Shown: positions 22,749-32,039, numbered from the stretch's first letter. The stretch is 44,375 nt of DNA from UBA9732 sp963621975 (GCA_963621975.1 CAVFGI010000015.1:1-44375), one strand, 5' to 3'. Translations and numbers: made by a program. Notes: generated by a model from the letters alone, not told the origin.

Positions 22749-24800
22749 CTAAATCTTCATTCCAACTTCGTATGCTCTCCAAATTACAGAACGTAGGTTT
22801 CCAACCTTTAAACAGTCTCCTACTAAATGAACCTTGCCTTCAGTTGTAAGTGGATTTGGAATATAGCCAGCAGAGGAAATTACAGAATCGCACTTAATTT
22901 CAATTGTGCTTCCGTCTTTCTTTTGACAAATGATACTGCCATCCTTGACTTCAGTGAGCTTTGTCTCTAGGTGTACTGGGATTTGGTGTAGTTCAAACCA
23001 TTCTCTAAGATATGAGCTGTTTGCAAGACATACGCCTTTTTGCTTGATTAGGTCATCAAGCATTTCAACAATAATTGGCTTTTTGCCCTGAAGTGCAAGC
23101 TCATAAGCAATCTCGGAGCCAGTAAGTCCACCACCAATTATTGCCACAGTTTCCCCAACAGGAGTTCCTGTGAGGTATTGGCACGCTTCAACAGTCTTTT
23201 CAAAGCCTGGGACATTTTTTAAGAATCTTGGTTTTGCTCCAGTTGCAATAACAAAGGAATTAGCTTTGAGGGAGCAGAGGTCTGTAATTTCCGTGTTGAG
23301 ATGTACTTGAATATCATGCTTTGCAATTTCACGTTTATACCAAGCCAAGAGGTCACGAAGTTTGCCCTTGTAGGACTCGGCCGATGCTGCCACGAAGGTA
23401 CCGCCCAAGTGGTCTGACTTCTCATAGATTACTGGATTATGACCGCGTTTTTTCAGCACGAGAGCTGTTTCCATGCCACCAATGCCACCACCAATGATAG
23501 CTACAGTCTTTGATTCCCATGCCTTTACAATCTTATGCTTATTCCACTGCATGGTTTCTGCATTAACTGCACAGCGAGCAAGATGTAGAGAATCGCTAAG
23601 GTCTTGGTCGTTTGGAACGCCCTTATAGTGACACATATTAAAGCATCCGTTGTGGCACAGAATACATGGACGGATATCGTCTGCTTTGTCAGCCATGAGT
23701 TTTGTGACCCATTCTTGGTCTGCAAGGAATGGACGTGCAAAACCAGCGCCATCTAGTTTTCCTTCCTCAATTGCTTGTGCGGCTACAAACGGATCTAGTC
23801 TTCCAGCTGCAACAACTGGGATAGTAACGAAATTTTTAATATGTTCAACGTCTGCAAGGTTACAGTTTTCTGGCATATAAATTGGAGGATGGGCCCAGTA
23901 CCAAGCATCATATGTGCCGTTATCACAGTTGAGCATGTCATAGCCAGCCTCTTCAAGATACTTTGCAGCCTTTTCACTTTCTTCCATATCTCGACCAACT
24001 TCCGTATAGTCTTCACCAGGAAGAGCACCCTGTCTAAATCCTTTTGTCTTTGAGATTACGCTGTATCTAAGAGATACTGGATAGTCATCTCCACAAACTT
24101 TTTTGATAGCTTTGACTATTTCTACAGCAAATCTATATCTATTTTCAAAACTTCCACCATATTCGTCTGTTCTCTTGTTTACATACTTAAGTGTAAATTG
24201 GTCTAAGAGGTAACCTTCATGAACAGCATGAATTTCAACACCATCTACACCAGCTTCTTTGAGTTGTCTTGCACTTTCTGCAAAAGCATAAATCATGTAC
24301 TCAATTTCCTTCTTGGTCATTTCTCTGGAAGGCACTTTATCTGACCATCTATTGGGAGAAGGGGAAGCGGAAGCTGTGATTTTGTCCAAGTTCATAAACG
24401 GCTTGCTAAGTACGTTCAAAACTGGGTTTGTGTATAGTTTTTCCATCATTTCAGAGATTGTGAAAGATCTTCCAAAACCAGCAGTGAGCTGAACAAACAA
24501 CTTTGCTCCGGTTTTGTGAAACTCTGGCATCCATTCTTTGAGCTTTTTGTACATGCCTTTGTTTTTATGAAGCCACTGCCCAAACATTGGGTTATAGACA
24601 GGTTGGCAACCCGGAAGTACTAGGCCACAATTGTTTTTTGCAACTCTTAAAATAAATTCTGCGCCATCTTTGTCAAAATGATTTTTTTCCATCCAACCAA
24701 AAAGGTCTGTTCCACCCATGCTGGTAAGAACAATTCTATTTTTGATTTCACAATTTCCAATTTTCCACGGTGTGAATAGAGGGTTTAGTCTATTATCCAT
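22749..24800 (-). CDS. NADH:flavin oxidoreductase, 2,4-dienoyl-CoA reductase family
   Basis: A 683-residue enzyme with three parts. An N-terminal Old-Yellow-Enzyme TIM barrel for FMN has the conserved EIHAVHEGYLLDQF and NKRTDEYGGSFENRYRF. A 4Fe-4S site is formed by CILCHNGCFNMC plus a later Cys. The C-terminal FAD/NAD domains carry AIIGGGIGGMETALVL and AIIGGGLTGSEIAYEL. It resembles FadH-type dienoyl-CoA reductases and the anaerobic BaiCD/enoate reductases, which reduce activated C=C bonds. The substrate cannot be read from sequence. AGGAG lies 6 nt before the ATG. It follows recJ by 54 bp on the same strand. Confidence 0.92.
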   Translation of the reverse strand: MDNRLNPLFTPWKIGNCEIKNRIVLTSMGGTDLFGWMEKNHFDKDGAEFILRVAKNNCGLVLPGCQPVYNPMFGQWLHKNKGMYKKLKEWMPEFHKTGAKLFVQLTAGFGRSFTISEMMEKLYTNPVLNVLSKPFMNLDKITASASPSPNRWSDKVPSREMTKKEIEYMIYAFAESARQLKEAGVDGVEIHAVHEGYLLDQFTLKYVNKRTDEYGGSFENRYRFAVEIVKAIKKVCGDDYPVSLRYSVISKTKGFRQGALPGEDYTEVGRDMEESEKAAKYLEEAGYDMLNCDNGTYDAWYWAHPPIYMPENCNLADVEHIKNFVTIPVVAAGRLDPFVAAQAIEEGKLDGAGFARPFLADQEWVTKLMADKADDIRPCILCHNGCFNMCHYKGVPNDQDLSDSLHLARCAVNAETMQWNKHKIVKAWESKTVAIIGGGIGGMETALVLKKRGHNPVIYEKSDHLGGTFVAASAESYKGKLRDLLAWYKREIAKHDIQVHLNTEITDLCSLKANSFVIATGAKPRFLKNVPGFEKTVEACQYLTGTPVGETVAIIGGGLTGSEIAYELALQGKKPIIVEMLDDLIKQKGVCLANSSYLREWFELHQIPVHLETKLTEVKDGSIICQKKDGSTIEIKCDSVISSAGYIPNPLTTEGKVHLVGDCLKVGNLRSVIWRAYEVGMKI

Positions 24801-24854
24801 AACGTCTCCTTTTTTTTTAGTGTATACCTAGAATTAGATTTTGGGGATAAAAAT

Positions 24855-26981
24855 TTAGTGCCTGCGCATATCAATAATTGTAAGTTGAATAGATTCTTGG
24901 TTCTTGTAGTAGTTTCGTCCCATCTTAAAGGCCACATCTACAATTTCTCCCTCATTGAATTCTTTTCCAACCTTCTGGCCTGCAGACCAATAAACACTTG
25001 GCCATTGGTATGTTCCAAAAGACAATATTAAGCGAAGGTGCGCAGAGCCGGGGTCTTTTTGGTTTTGCATTGCCTGGATACTCTGGATTCTGGCTCCTTC
25101 TATAAGAAAGATAATAGGCTCGTTTTGTTCCCCATAAGGTTCAAAACCTTCTACCACCTTCATGATGCTTTGGTTAAACTCTGTTTCTTTTAAGACGGCG
25201 TCAATAACGAGATTTTCATTTTCATCAACTACAGGGCAATCCATGTAGTCTATGTCTTCCGATATACGGATTGTAAGCTCATCAACCTTGTCTAATGGTA
25301 GAGAGAATCCACCAGCGCAGGCATGACCTCCAAAATCTTCAAATAAATCGCTGTATTTGGACAAAAACTCATGGCAATTAAAGCCTTCATTACTACGCAT
25401 TGAGCCTATTGCTCTTAGATCATTTGTTTGAGTAATAACCATTGAGGGGCATTTAAAGAATTTTAATAGACGTGTTGCAAAAATACCTGTAATACCTCTT
25501 GGAATTGATTTGTCTTGCACTAGTACCAGTTTTGTTCCAAAGCTTTCATAGCTTTTCTGAGCTTTTTGATGGAATTTATTCCACACCTCCTCACCAAGTT
25601 TTTTGCGTTCTTCGTTGAGAGCTATGAGCTGTTGCGCATAGTTTAAAGCTTCTTCTTGGGATTGAGAAAGAAGCATGTCTATTGCTACATTTGGCTTGCC
25701 AAGTCTCCCCGATGCATTCATTGGGGGCGAAATCTGCCAACCTATGTCCGTTGTGGATAATTTTTTTCCTAGAAGATTTACCAAAGACAAGAAAGGTCTA
25801 AGAGAATCTCTTGGATTGTTTTCTATAGACTTAAAGCCTGCTTTTATAATGATTCGGTTTTCATCTGTTAATGGCATGAGGTCGCTTATTGTGCCAATTG
25901 CAGCAAGATCTAGAATTTCTTGGTATTTCTTGTATAGTAAAGGGTTAGTTGTTCTAATATAGGCACAAAAGAGTCCAAAAAGGGTATCTAGTTCACTTCG
26001 TATTTGTGTGTAGCGTGCAAACCTGCTTACTTCATTTAAGGCAAATAAAGACTTGCCTTTTACAAATGGCATGACTTTTTCAAATTTGGGGCGAAGCTCA
26101 TACACATAGATATCGGCCTTGGGGAAGGCTTTGCGTAATTGCAACATCTCCTCGTCTTTATCCAGCACGTAGATGGGTAGCCCGCATGAGAGAAATTTGA
26201 GGAGGCGACTACTGTACTCTGGGAGATTTCCGGGGACAACTTCCTCTGCAATGCGGTCTGTGATTTCCATATTCTCCACACGTGCAGCTTCAATGACTAC
26301 CGTGCCATTTCCTGGGTATGCATGAAGTAATAATACTGGAGCCCGATAATATTGGGATTGGGAGAATCTTATTGCCCAGATGCATTTTGCTGCTACGCCA
26401 ACACCAGCTAGATGTGCAAAAGGATAGCCACAACCTTCTACTTTTGGGTCAATTATTGCACTGGCTGGTGGAAGAACCTCGCCGGCTAGGTGGTGATCCG
26501 TGACTAGGACGTCTAAGCCATGGCTTTGGGCATAGTCAATCTCTTCAAAGCATGAGATACCACAATCTACGGTAATTGCTAGTGTGATACCCTCCTCAAT
26601 TGCCTTTTTGATGTTGTCCATTGTGACACCGTAGGGCTCATCTCCCATTGGCACAGTGTAAGAGGCTTCAAGCCCAAGTCTACGCAATTCCGTGATAAGT
26701 AGCGCTGTGCTGGTGATTCCGTCCACGTCTCTATCTCCAAAAACGCGAACCTTTTCATTGTCTTCAATTGCTTGATGAATTCTATCGCAAAACGCTTCCA
26801 TATCCTCAAAGAGGAACGGGTTATGAAGAAACGATATATCGTTTTCTAGATAGAATTTAACTTCCTCAGGTGTGGTAATTTCACGGCCTGCTAAGATTCT
26901 GGCGGAAACCAAGTTTACGCCATATCTTTCCTGTAGCGTCTTGATATCATCATACGCTGCCTGTCTGATTTTCCATTTCAT
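24855..26981 (-). CDS. recJ: Single-strand-specific exonuclease RecJ with a large insertion
   Basis: RecJ degrades single-stranded DNA 5' to 3' in recombination and repair. DHH-superfamily motifs are present: FGDRDVDGITST (residues 81-92; the usual Tyr or His after the first Asp is Arg), TVDCG (about 137-141), TDHHLAGE (161-168), and the DHHA1 motif GGHACAGGF near residue 555. Between LAGVGVAAKCIW (about 191-202) and LDLAAIGTISDLMPLTDENR (about 357-376), where typical RecJ has a short linker, there are about 140 extra residues (about 212-350). That insert contains RVENMEITDRIAEEVVPG and FARYTQIRSELDTLFGLF, which resemble parts of DnaQ-type exonuclease folds without the metal ligands. The 708-residue length is greater than the roughly 570-580 of E. 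coli RecJ. Confidence 0.93.
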   Translation of the reverse strand: MKWKIRQAAYDDIKTLQERYGVNLVSARILAGREITTPEEVKFYLENDISFLHNPFLFEDMEAFCDRIHQAIEDNEKVRVFGDRDVDGITSTALLITELRRLGLEASYTVPMGDEPYGVTMDNIKKAIEEGITLAITVDCGISCFEEIDYAQSHGLDVLVTDHHLAGEVLPPASAIIDPKVEGCGYPFAHLAGVGVAAKCIWAIRFSQSQYYRAPVLLLHAYPGNGTVVIEAARVENMEITDRIAEEVVPGNLPEYSSRLLKFLSCGLPIYVLDKDEEMLQLRKAFPKADIYVYELRPKFEKVMPFVKGKSLFALNEVSRFARYTQIRSELDTLFGLFCAYIRTTNPLLYKKYQEILDLAAIGTISDLMPLTDENRIIIKAGFKSIENNPRDSLRPFLSLVNLLGKKLSTTDIGWQISPPMNASGRLGKPNVAIDMLLSQSQEEALNYAQQLIALNEERKKLGEEVWNKFHQKAQKSYESFGTKLVLVQDKSIPRGITGIFATRLLKFFKCPSMVITQTNDLRAIGSMRSNEGFNCHEFLSKYSDLFEDFGGHACAGGFSLPLDKVDELTIRISEDIDYMDCPVVDENENLVIDAVLKETEFNQSIMKVVEGFEPYGEQNEPIIFLIEGARIQSIQAMQNQKDPGSAHLRLILSFGTYQWPSVYWSAGQKVGKEFNEGEIVDVAFKMGRNYYKNQESIQLTIIDMRRH

Positions 26982-27096
26982 CTATATACTACCAAAAATT
27001 AAAATACAAGTTTTAGAGGTTTTTCCTCAAGTAAATGGTAAGAGTAAAAGGGTTATGTGGCAATAGTTTTTCTTGTGAGGTTTTTGCAAAAATCTC

Positions 27097-27831
27097 TTAA
27101 AACTGCCAATTGTCTAGAGTCTTAAGCGGGGTGTTTACGTGTATTTTTAACCATTTAATTAGGTATGAAAAAATGCGTTCTTCTGCTGCAGGATTTAACT
27201 GAACTTCACAAGCTTGATTGAAGTCCATTGGTAATGTGTATTTGAGATATCTTCTAGCTCCTGGGGGCAGAATAAGATAATCTGTATCTCCACAATTTTT
27301 GCAACATGGAGATGTGAGACTATTAGAGAAAATAAGAATTTCATTTTCATCATACTGTCGTTCACAAACAGGACAGTATTCTAAATCTGGAGCAAACCCC
27401 CAAATTTGCAGTAGTTTCCAAATAAACGATATTGTTATTTTCTTTGAATTTTCTGGATTATTTTCTAGTTTTGTGATGGCATTTTTTAGGATATCAAAAA
27501 CAGTCTCTGGTTCATCTGTTAAGGTTTTTGATACAATTTCACATAAAAGTGAAGCAGTATAAGTGCTTTCTAAATTTTGCATTATAGCTTCAGGAATAAA
27601 GCTTGAGACAGCTTCTTCTAAAGAATATTCGTCTCTTACAGGGTTATGATAAAGCTGAAAGGTTCCTATTGAAAAAAGAGGAGCAAGGGCCGTCTTTTTG
27701 CCCTTGCGTCCTCCATAAACCATAACGTTAACCAAACCAAGAGTAGGGCACAAAAGCGTTAATAATTTGTGCATTTCTCCCACTTTAGAGGTCTTAACCA
27801 CAATTGCTTGTGTCTGTATGCTTCTTTCCAC
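27097..27831 (-). CDS. recO: DNA repair protein RecO
   Basis: A RecFOR recombination mediator that loads RecA onto gaps and anneals strands. The N-terminal OB fold begins TQAIVVKTSKVGEMHKLLTL. A four-Cys zinc site follows in CPVCERQYDENE and CCKNCG, and the helical C-terminus is present. GTG at 27831 is preferred because GAGG lies 6 nt upstream; a TTG at 27843 adds four residues. It is the last gene of a minus-strand operon after the hydroxyacid dehydrogenase and the Lrp regulator, and follows the latter by 15 bp. Confidence 0.88.
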   Translation of the reverse strand: MERSIQTQAIVVKTSKVGEMHKLLTLLCPTLGLVNVMVYGGRKGKKTALAPLFSIGTFQLYHNPVRDEYSLEEAVSSFIPEAIMQNLESTYTASLLCEIVSKTLTDEPETVFDILKNAITKLENNPENSKKITISFIWKLLQIWGFAPDLEYCPVCERQYDENEILIFSNSLTSPCCKNCGDTDYLILPPGARRYLKYTLPMDFNQACEVQLNPAAEERIFSYLIKWLKIHVNTPLKTLDNWQF

Positions 27832-27846
27832 TAAAAGCCTCAAACT

Positions 27847-28296
27847 TTAGAAAATATAAGGAATTCTGTAGTTATGCGACTGGTAGACCACAAAGGTTTC
27901 TACATCAGAGACTCCCTGTATCTTGCTTAATTCATTCTTGAAGAAGTTCAGTAGGCTTGTATCCCCTGAAGTTCCAGTTGCAAGGCTTACAATGAGGTCA
28001 TATCTTCCTGTAACAACTACAACAGATATAACTCCTTTTAGTGCAAGAAACTCCTGAGCTTTTTCTTCTAAGTCAAGTGTGCTTAGTTTAATCCCCATGA
28101 AGACTACTTGCATTTCTGGAATGTATTGTGGGTCTACAAGGCCTGAAATCTGGAGAACCCCGTCTTCAATGAGTTTGTTAACTCTTGCTCTAACTGTGTT
28201 TTCTGTGATTCCAATTTTATCGGCTATAGCACTGAAGGCCTTTCTACCATTACTGAGTTCTTTAATGATGGCTTTATTAGTTTCATCAAGTTTCAT
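27847..28296 (-). CDS. Lrp/AsnC-family transcriptional regulator
   Basis: A 149-residue regulator: an N-terminal winged helix-turn-helix (LDETNKAIIKELSNGRKAFS, then IGITENTVRARVNKLIEDGV) followed by a RAM/AsnC ligand-binding domain (VVVVTGRYDLIVSLATG). These proteins form octamers or similar rings and sense amino acids. The ATG overlaps the TGA of the dehydrogenase gene (ATGA), so regulator and enzyme are made together. The most likely ligand is an amino acid related to that enzyme, which is an inference. Confidence 0.92.
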   Translation of the reverse strand: MKLDETNKAIIKELSNGRKAFSAIADKIGITENTVRARVNKLIEDGVLQISGLVDPQYIPEMQVVFMGIKLSTLDLEEKAQEFLALKGVISVVVVTGRYDLIVSLATGTSGDTSLLNFFKNELSKIQGVSDVETFVVYQSHNYRIPYIF

Positions 28297-29180
28297 CAAA
28301 TTTTTCCGTTATCCTTAAGGTCTTTAATTGTTGCAATAAGTTCATCACCAATTCTAAGAAGGTTTTCTTTACTATTTGCACCTACATGAGGTGTAAGAAT
28401 GACTTTATCTGACTTGAGAATTGGATAGTCAGGAGCTGGTGGATCTGTTGGGTAAACATCTGCACAGTAGCAAGATACTTTACCTTCATCAAGAGCCTTG
28501 ACCATATCTTCTGCATTAACAATAGCGCCACGAGCTGCGTTGATGATGACAGGCTTTTTTGTCATGATAGCAAAGAGTTTTTCATTGAACATATCTCTGG
28601 TTTCATCTGTCAATGGCATATGAATTGAAATGTAGTCAGCATCTTTAACTGCATCTTCAACGGTTGGAACAAGAGTTGCAACTGCTGATGAAGAAACATA
28701 CTTGTCATATGCTACAACGTTCATGCCAAAGGCTTTTGCTCTTTCTGCAACTTTTGTTGCAATGTTTCCAATTCCAAGAAGACCAAGAGTTTTTCCATAA
28801 AGCTCTGTTCTCTTTATATTCTTGAGCCATTCGCCATTCTTCATTCCGTTGTGATAGGTGATGATGTTATTTGGAGCACAAAGCATGAGAGCAAATGTAA
28901 GCTCTGCAACTGCAATTGAACTTGCCTTTGGTGTGTTACGAACAATGATTCCCTTTGACTCTGCATAAGCCTTGTCAATGTTATCAATTCCAACACCACC
29001 ACGAATGATGAGTTTTACATTCTTTGCAGCATCAATATATTCCTTGTTGCAGATTGTCTTTGCTCTGACAAGAATAATATCTGCTTCAGGTGCTCTTGAC
29101 TTGTCTGTTGTGACTTCTCCAAACTGCTGGAGTTTTGATTCTAATGATGCATCAAATGCATCAGAAATAAGAATAAGCAT
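28296..29180 (-). CDS. D-2-hydroxyacid dehydrogenase (phosphoglycerate dehydrogenase-like)
   Basis: A 294-residue NAD-dependent dehydrogenase, short and without an ACT domain. The substrate-binding loop is RGGVGIDNID, and the Rossmann motif is LLGIGNIATKVAERA, where the third glycine of GxGxxG is Ala. The catalytic Arg is in NAARGAIV and the His in TPHVGANS. The catalytic-Glu position, PTEP in E. coli SerA, reads PTDP, so Glu is replaced by Asp. It may make phosphohydroxypyruvate for serine or act on another 2-hydroxyacid. A promoter at 29217-29245 and a GGAGAGA ribosome binding site precede it. Confidence 0.9.
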   Translation of the reverse strand: MLILISDAFDASLESKLQQFGEVTTDKSRAPEADIILVRAKTICNKEYIDAAKNVKLIIRGGVGIDNIDKAYAESKGIIVRNTPKASSIAVAELTFALMLCAPNNIITYHNGMKNGEWLKNIKRTELYGKTLGLLGIGNIATKVAERAKAFGMNVVAYDKYVSSSAVATLVPTVEDAVKDADYISIHMPLTDETRDMFNEKLFAIMTKKPVIINAARGAIVNAEDMVKALDEGKVSCYCADVYPTDPPAPDYPILKSDKVILTPHVGANSKENLLRIGDELIATIKDLKDNGKI

Positions 29181-29216
29181 ATCTCTCTCCTTTTATTCCT
29201 TGTTTGATACTATTTG

Positions 29217-29245
29217 ATTCTATCAGTAGATTGAGCATAAGTCAA
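29217..29245 (-). promoter_or_regulatory. Promoter of the dehydrogenase-Lrp-recO operon
   Basis: Minus-strand TTGACT (29240-29245) and TAGAAT (29217-29222) with a 17-bp spacer, 37 bp before the start codon. Confidence 0.75.
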
Positions 29246-29360
29246 ATTTTATTATTGAAAAATACTGTAAATATAAAAAGAGTTTGAAATTTTTGAGGAT
29301 TATGGGATTTAAGGAGGTTTTACTTTAACATATTGAAGACTTCTTTTGGCTGTGATGTCG

Positions 29361-29390
29361 TTGCGTTAGAACGGTAGACGGTGTTATAAT
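29361..29390 (+). promoter_or_regulatory. Promoter of the DHODH-like operon
   Basis: TTGCGT (29361-29366) and a perfect TATAAT (29385-29390) with an 18-bp spacer, 22 bp ahead of the start codon. Confidence 0.7.
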
Positions 29391-29412
29391 GCGCTTTGTT
29401 GGAGGCACTTTT

Positions 29413-30402
29413 ATGAGTTCTTTAGAAACTACATATATGGGATTGAAACTAAAAAACCCGTTGATTTTAGGTAGTAGTCCATTAATTACTGATTTAGATT
29501 CAATTAAGAGAGCAGAAGATTCTGGATTGGGTGCTATTGTTCTTAACCCTTTGTTTGAAGAAGAAATCACAAAAGAAGCTCTTAAAGATATGAGTGGAGC
29601 AGAGGATTATCTAACCCATGCTGATGCTCGTGCATTTCTTTCTCAAGCTAGTGCTGACTTCTATGTAGATAAATATCTTGATCTTATTGGAAAGGCAAAA
29701 AGCTGTGTTGAGGTACCAATTATTGCTTGTATTAACTGTACTTCAGAAGCACGCTGGTTGGAAGATGCAAAAAGATTTGCTTCTTGTGGAGCAGATGCAA
29801 TTGAAGTGATTCACTTTATTATCCCAAGCAATTATAAAATTAAGGGTCCCACGGTTGAGGCAAATTATTTGAAATTTGCGCAAGAGACTAGAAAGGCTAT
29901 TTCTTTACCTCTGAGTATGAAGATTAGTTCTCACTTCACATCAATTTCTAACATGGTGAAAAATCTGTCAGATATCGGAATTGATGGAATTGTTATGTTT
30001 AATCACTTTTTCAGACCAGATATCAATATTGATAAGGTTTGTGTGGATTCCACAATGCTGCAGCCTAAAGGCGATTATGGTGATACTCTACGTTGGACGG
30101 CTATAATGAGTTCTGTAGTTAGTGCCGATATCTGTGCTTCTACCGGTATTAGAGATGCTTCCACCGTGATTAAAATGCTTCTTGCTGGAGCTAAAGCAAC
30201 ACAATTAGCATCTACAATTTCCATGCATGGTTTTCAAGTTGTGAATGAAATCCTCAAGGGAATGGAACAGTGGATGAATGAACATAACTACAGTAGTATT
30301 GATGAATTTAGAGGTTTATTGTCTCAGGATAAGCTTGGAGATCCTCAGCGTTGGGAAAGATCAATTATTCTTGAACTTAGTCAGAGTTTCAGAAACAACT
30401 AA
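29413..30402 (+). CDS. Dihydroorotate dehydrogenase-like protein
   Basis: A 329-residue FMN TIM-barrel protein related to class 1 dihydroorotate dehydrogenases. It begins TYMGLKLKNPLILGSSPL, as in PyrD, and has C-terminal barrel segments ASTGIRDASTVIKMLLAGA and TQLASTISMHGF that form the phosphate-binding region. The central segment CINCTSEARWLEDAKRF differs from the canonical DHODH active-site loop, so true pyrimidine function is uncertain. No other pyr genes are nearby. ATG 29413 has GGAGG upstream; an in-frame ATG at 29389 overlaps the -10 box. It is followed 12 bp later by the acyltransferase gene. Confidence 0.82.
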   Translation: MSSLETTYMGLKLKNPLILGSSPLITDLDSIKRAEDSGLGAIVLNPLFEEEITKEALKDMSGAEDYLTHADARAFLSQASADFYVDKYLDLIGKAKSCVEVPIIACINCTSEARWLEDAKRFASCGADAIEVIHFIIPSNYKIKGPTVEANYLKFAQETRKAISLPLSMKISSHFTSISNMVKNLSDIGIDGIVMFNHFFRPDINIDKVCVDSTMLQPKGDYGDTLRWTAIMSSVVSADICASTGIRDASTVIKMLLAGAKATQLASTISMHGFQVVNEILKGMEQWMNEHNYSSIDEFRGLLSQDKLGDPQRWERSIILELSQSFRNN

Positions 30403-30414
30403 GGAGGTGTCTTT

Positions 30415-31581
30415 GTGAAAGAAGAGTTTAAGGATATTGCTCCTTATGAAGGGCAAGATTTTGAGGATGCTGTCTCAAGGCTCATTCAGTATCCTCAATT
30501 GCTGAATAATTTCACAGACATTATTTCTAGACATAACAGAATTACAAATTCATGGAAATCGTTTCACTCAAAGAGGTTACTCTCACACTTGCTTACCCAA
30601 GTTCACAATTACACCCAGTTTCAAGAGTTTATTACCTGTGACCTTTTCTTGGAAATGATTGAAAGTTCCAGTATTGACGAATTTTCATTTGCAGGCATAG
30701 ATAAATTTACAGATGATGTCCCTCATATTTACATCAGCAACCACAGAGATATTGTTCTAGACACAGCATTGCTAGATTTAGCTCTCGCTCGTAGTGGTAA
30801 ACAAATGTGTGAGATGGTCATTGGAGACAATCTCTTGGTTAACCAGTTTGCAACCGATCTTTTCAAGGTAAATGGAGCTGTTACTGTCAAGAGATCTTTT
30901 TCTTCTTCTAGCGAATTGCGTAAAGAGACTTTACATTTAAGCAAATACCTAAAGTACGCCATAGAGGAAAAGAAAAAATCTATTTGGATTGCACAAAAGA
31001 GCGGACGCTCAAAAGACGGCATTGACAATACTAGTCCCGCCATCCTGAAGATGCTTTATCTTGCATACCGTGAAGAAGGATTAAATTTCTCGCAGTTCTT
31101 GGAGAGAGCATCAATTGTCCCTGTAGCCATTAGCTATCAGAAAGATCCTTGCGATGTGACAAAAAGCCAGGAACAAATTCGCAAACTCAAGGCAGAAGGG
31201 GTCTACAACAACATATATGTCAAGAAAAAATATGCCGATGTCCTTGACCTTATAAGAGGTCTTAGACTTCCAAAAGGAGATGTTCACATTGAAGTTGGCT
31301 CTCCTTTAAGTTCTGATTTAAATGATGCTCGTTCTGCCGTAAAAGAATTGGATAGACAAATTCATTTAAACTATAAGCTCTATGATGCTAATTATTTTGC
31401 CTATGACTATATAAATGGTACCAATACCTTTGCAGACAAGTACAGCAATATGAATACAAAAGCTTTTATAAAGCATTATAGTCATCTTAAGCCAGAAGTC
31501 CAAGACATGGTTTTTCAAGAATATGCAAATCCAGTTGTCTCAAGATTAAACGAACTAAAGGAAGCAGATGAAACCAAGTAA
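30415..31581 (+). CDS. PlsB-like glycerol-3-phosphate/lysophospholipid acyltransferase
   Basis: A 388-residue protein of the HX4D acyltransferase superfamily acting in phospholipid synthesis at the inner membrane. The catalytic motif is NHRDIVLD (about residues 108-115), and the substrate-phosphate motif is QKSGRSKDGIDN, with a further block VPVAISY. There is no membrane-spanning segment. The size and the spacing of blocks resemble PlsB-type more than PlsC-type enzymes. GTG start with GGAGG 8 nt upstream. The 3' end overlaps the next lipoprotein gene by 14 bp. Confidence 0.85.
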   Translation: MKEEFKDIAPYEGQDFEDAVSRLIQYPQLLNNFTDIISRHNRITNSWKSFHSKRLLSHLLTQVHNYTQFQEFITCDLFLEMIESSSIDEFSFAGIDKFTDDVPHIYISNHRDIVLDTALLDLALARSGKQMCEMVIGDNLLVNQFATDLFKVNGAVTVKRSFSSSSELRKETLHLSKYLKYAIEEKKKSIWIAQKSGRSKDGIDNTSPAILKMLYLAYREEGLNFSQFLERASIVPVAISYQKDPCDVTKSQEQIRKLKAEGVYNNIYVKKKYADVLDLIRGLRLPKGDVHIEVGSPLSSDLNDARSAVKELDRQIHLNYKLYDANYFAYDYINGTNTFADKYSNMNTKAFIKHYSHLKPEVQDMVFQEYANPVVSRLNELKEADETK

Positions 31582-32035
31582 AAAATTTATCTTTTTTACT
31601 CTTTGCTGTGCTCTTCTTTGTTGTGTATCTTGCTACAAAGGAAGTTTTGAAGCTTCAAGTGTTGTCGCCCAACCATATGTTAATGCTTCTTCTGGTGAAA
31701 TGGGACTGAGTGTGTATTTTACTGGTGTTGTTCCTAGTGATGATGGAATAACAATGTCCGTTATTTCACCAGATGGTGTATTTTCTTGGACTATTGGTGC
31801 GAATAAGACTATTGTTGATAATGTTTCTTACTATGGATGCTCAAGTTTTGCTATGCCCAAGGAGGCTTTGCTACCAACAGGCCAGTGGTCATTGAAGTTG
31901 TACTATAAGGATGGAAGAACCCTAGATTATAGCTTTGAAGTAAGCTATAGAGATGTTGAGGGAGCACTAGAACGTAGTGCTTCATATTCCGAATCATTTT
32001 TTGATGAAACATCTAACCTAACAGTTCTATTTTAA
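31568..32035 (+). CDS. Small lipoprotein of unknown function
   Basis: A 155-residue protein with an N-terminal lipoprotein signal (MKPSKKFIFFTLCCALLCC followed by VSC). The body looks like a small beta-sandwich: alternating strands such as MGLSVYFTGVV, ITMSVISPDGVFSWTIG and WSLKLYYKDGRTLDYSFEV. No family is recognised. AAAGGAAG precedes the ATG, which lies inside the end of the acyltransferase gene, so translation is coupled. The location suggests an envelope role. It ends 4 bp from the convergent mutL. Confidence 0.75.
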   Translation: MKPSKKFIFFTLCCALLCCVSCYKGSFEASSVVAQPYVNASSGEMGLSVYFTGVVPSDDGITMSVISPDGVFSWTIGANKTIVDNVSYYGCSSFAMPKEALLPTGQWSLKLYYKDGRTLDYSFEVSYRDVEGALERSASYSESFFDETSNLTVLF

Positions 32036-32039
32036 GTTG

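Noticed and set aside
29311..29350. AAGGAGG-like site at about 29311 suggesting a hidden gene
   Set aside because: No start codon lies at a suitable distance, and the only short frame (from TTG 29335) ends after 14 codons.
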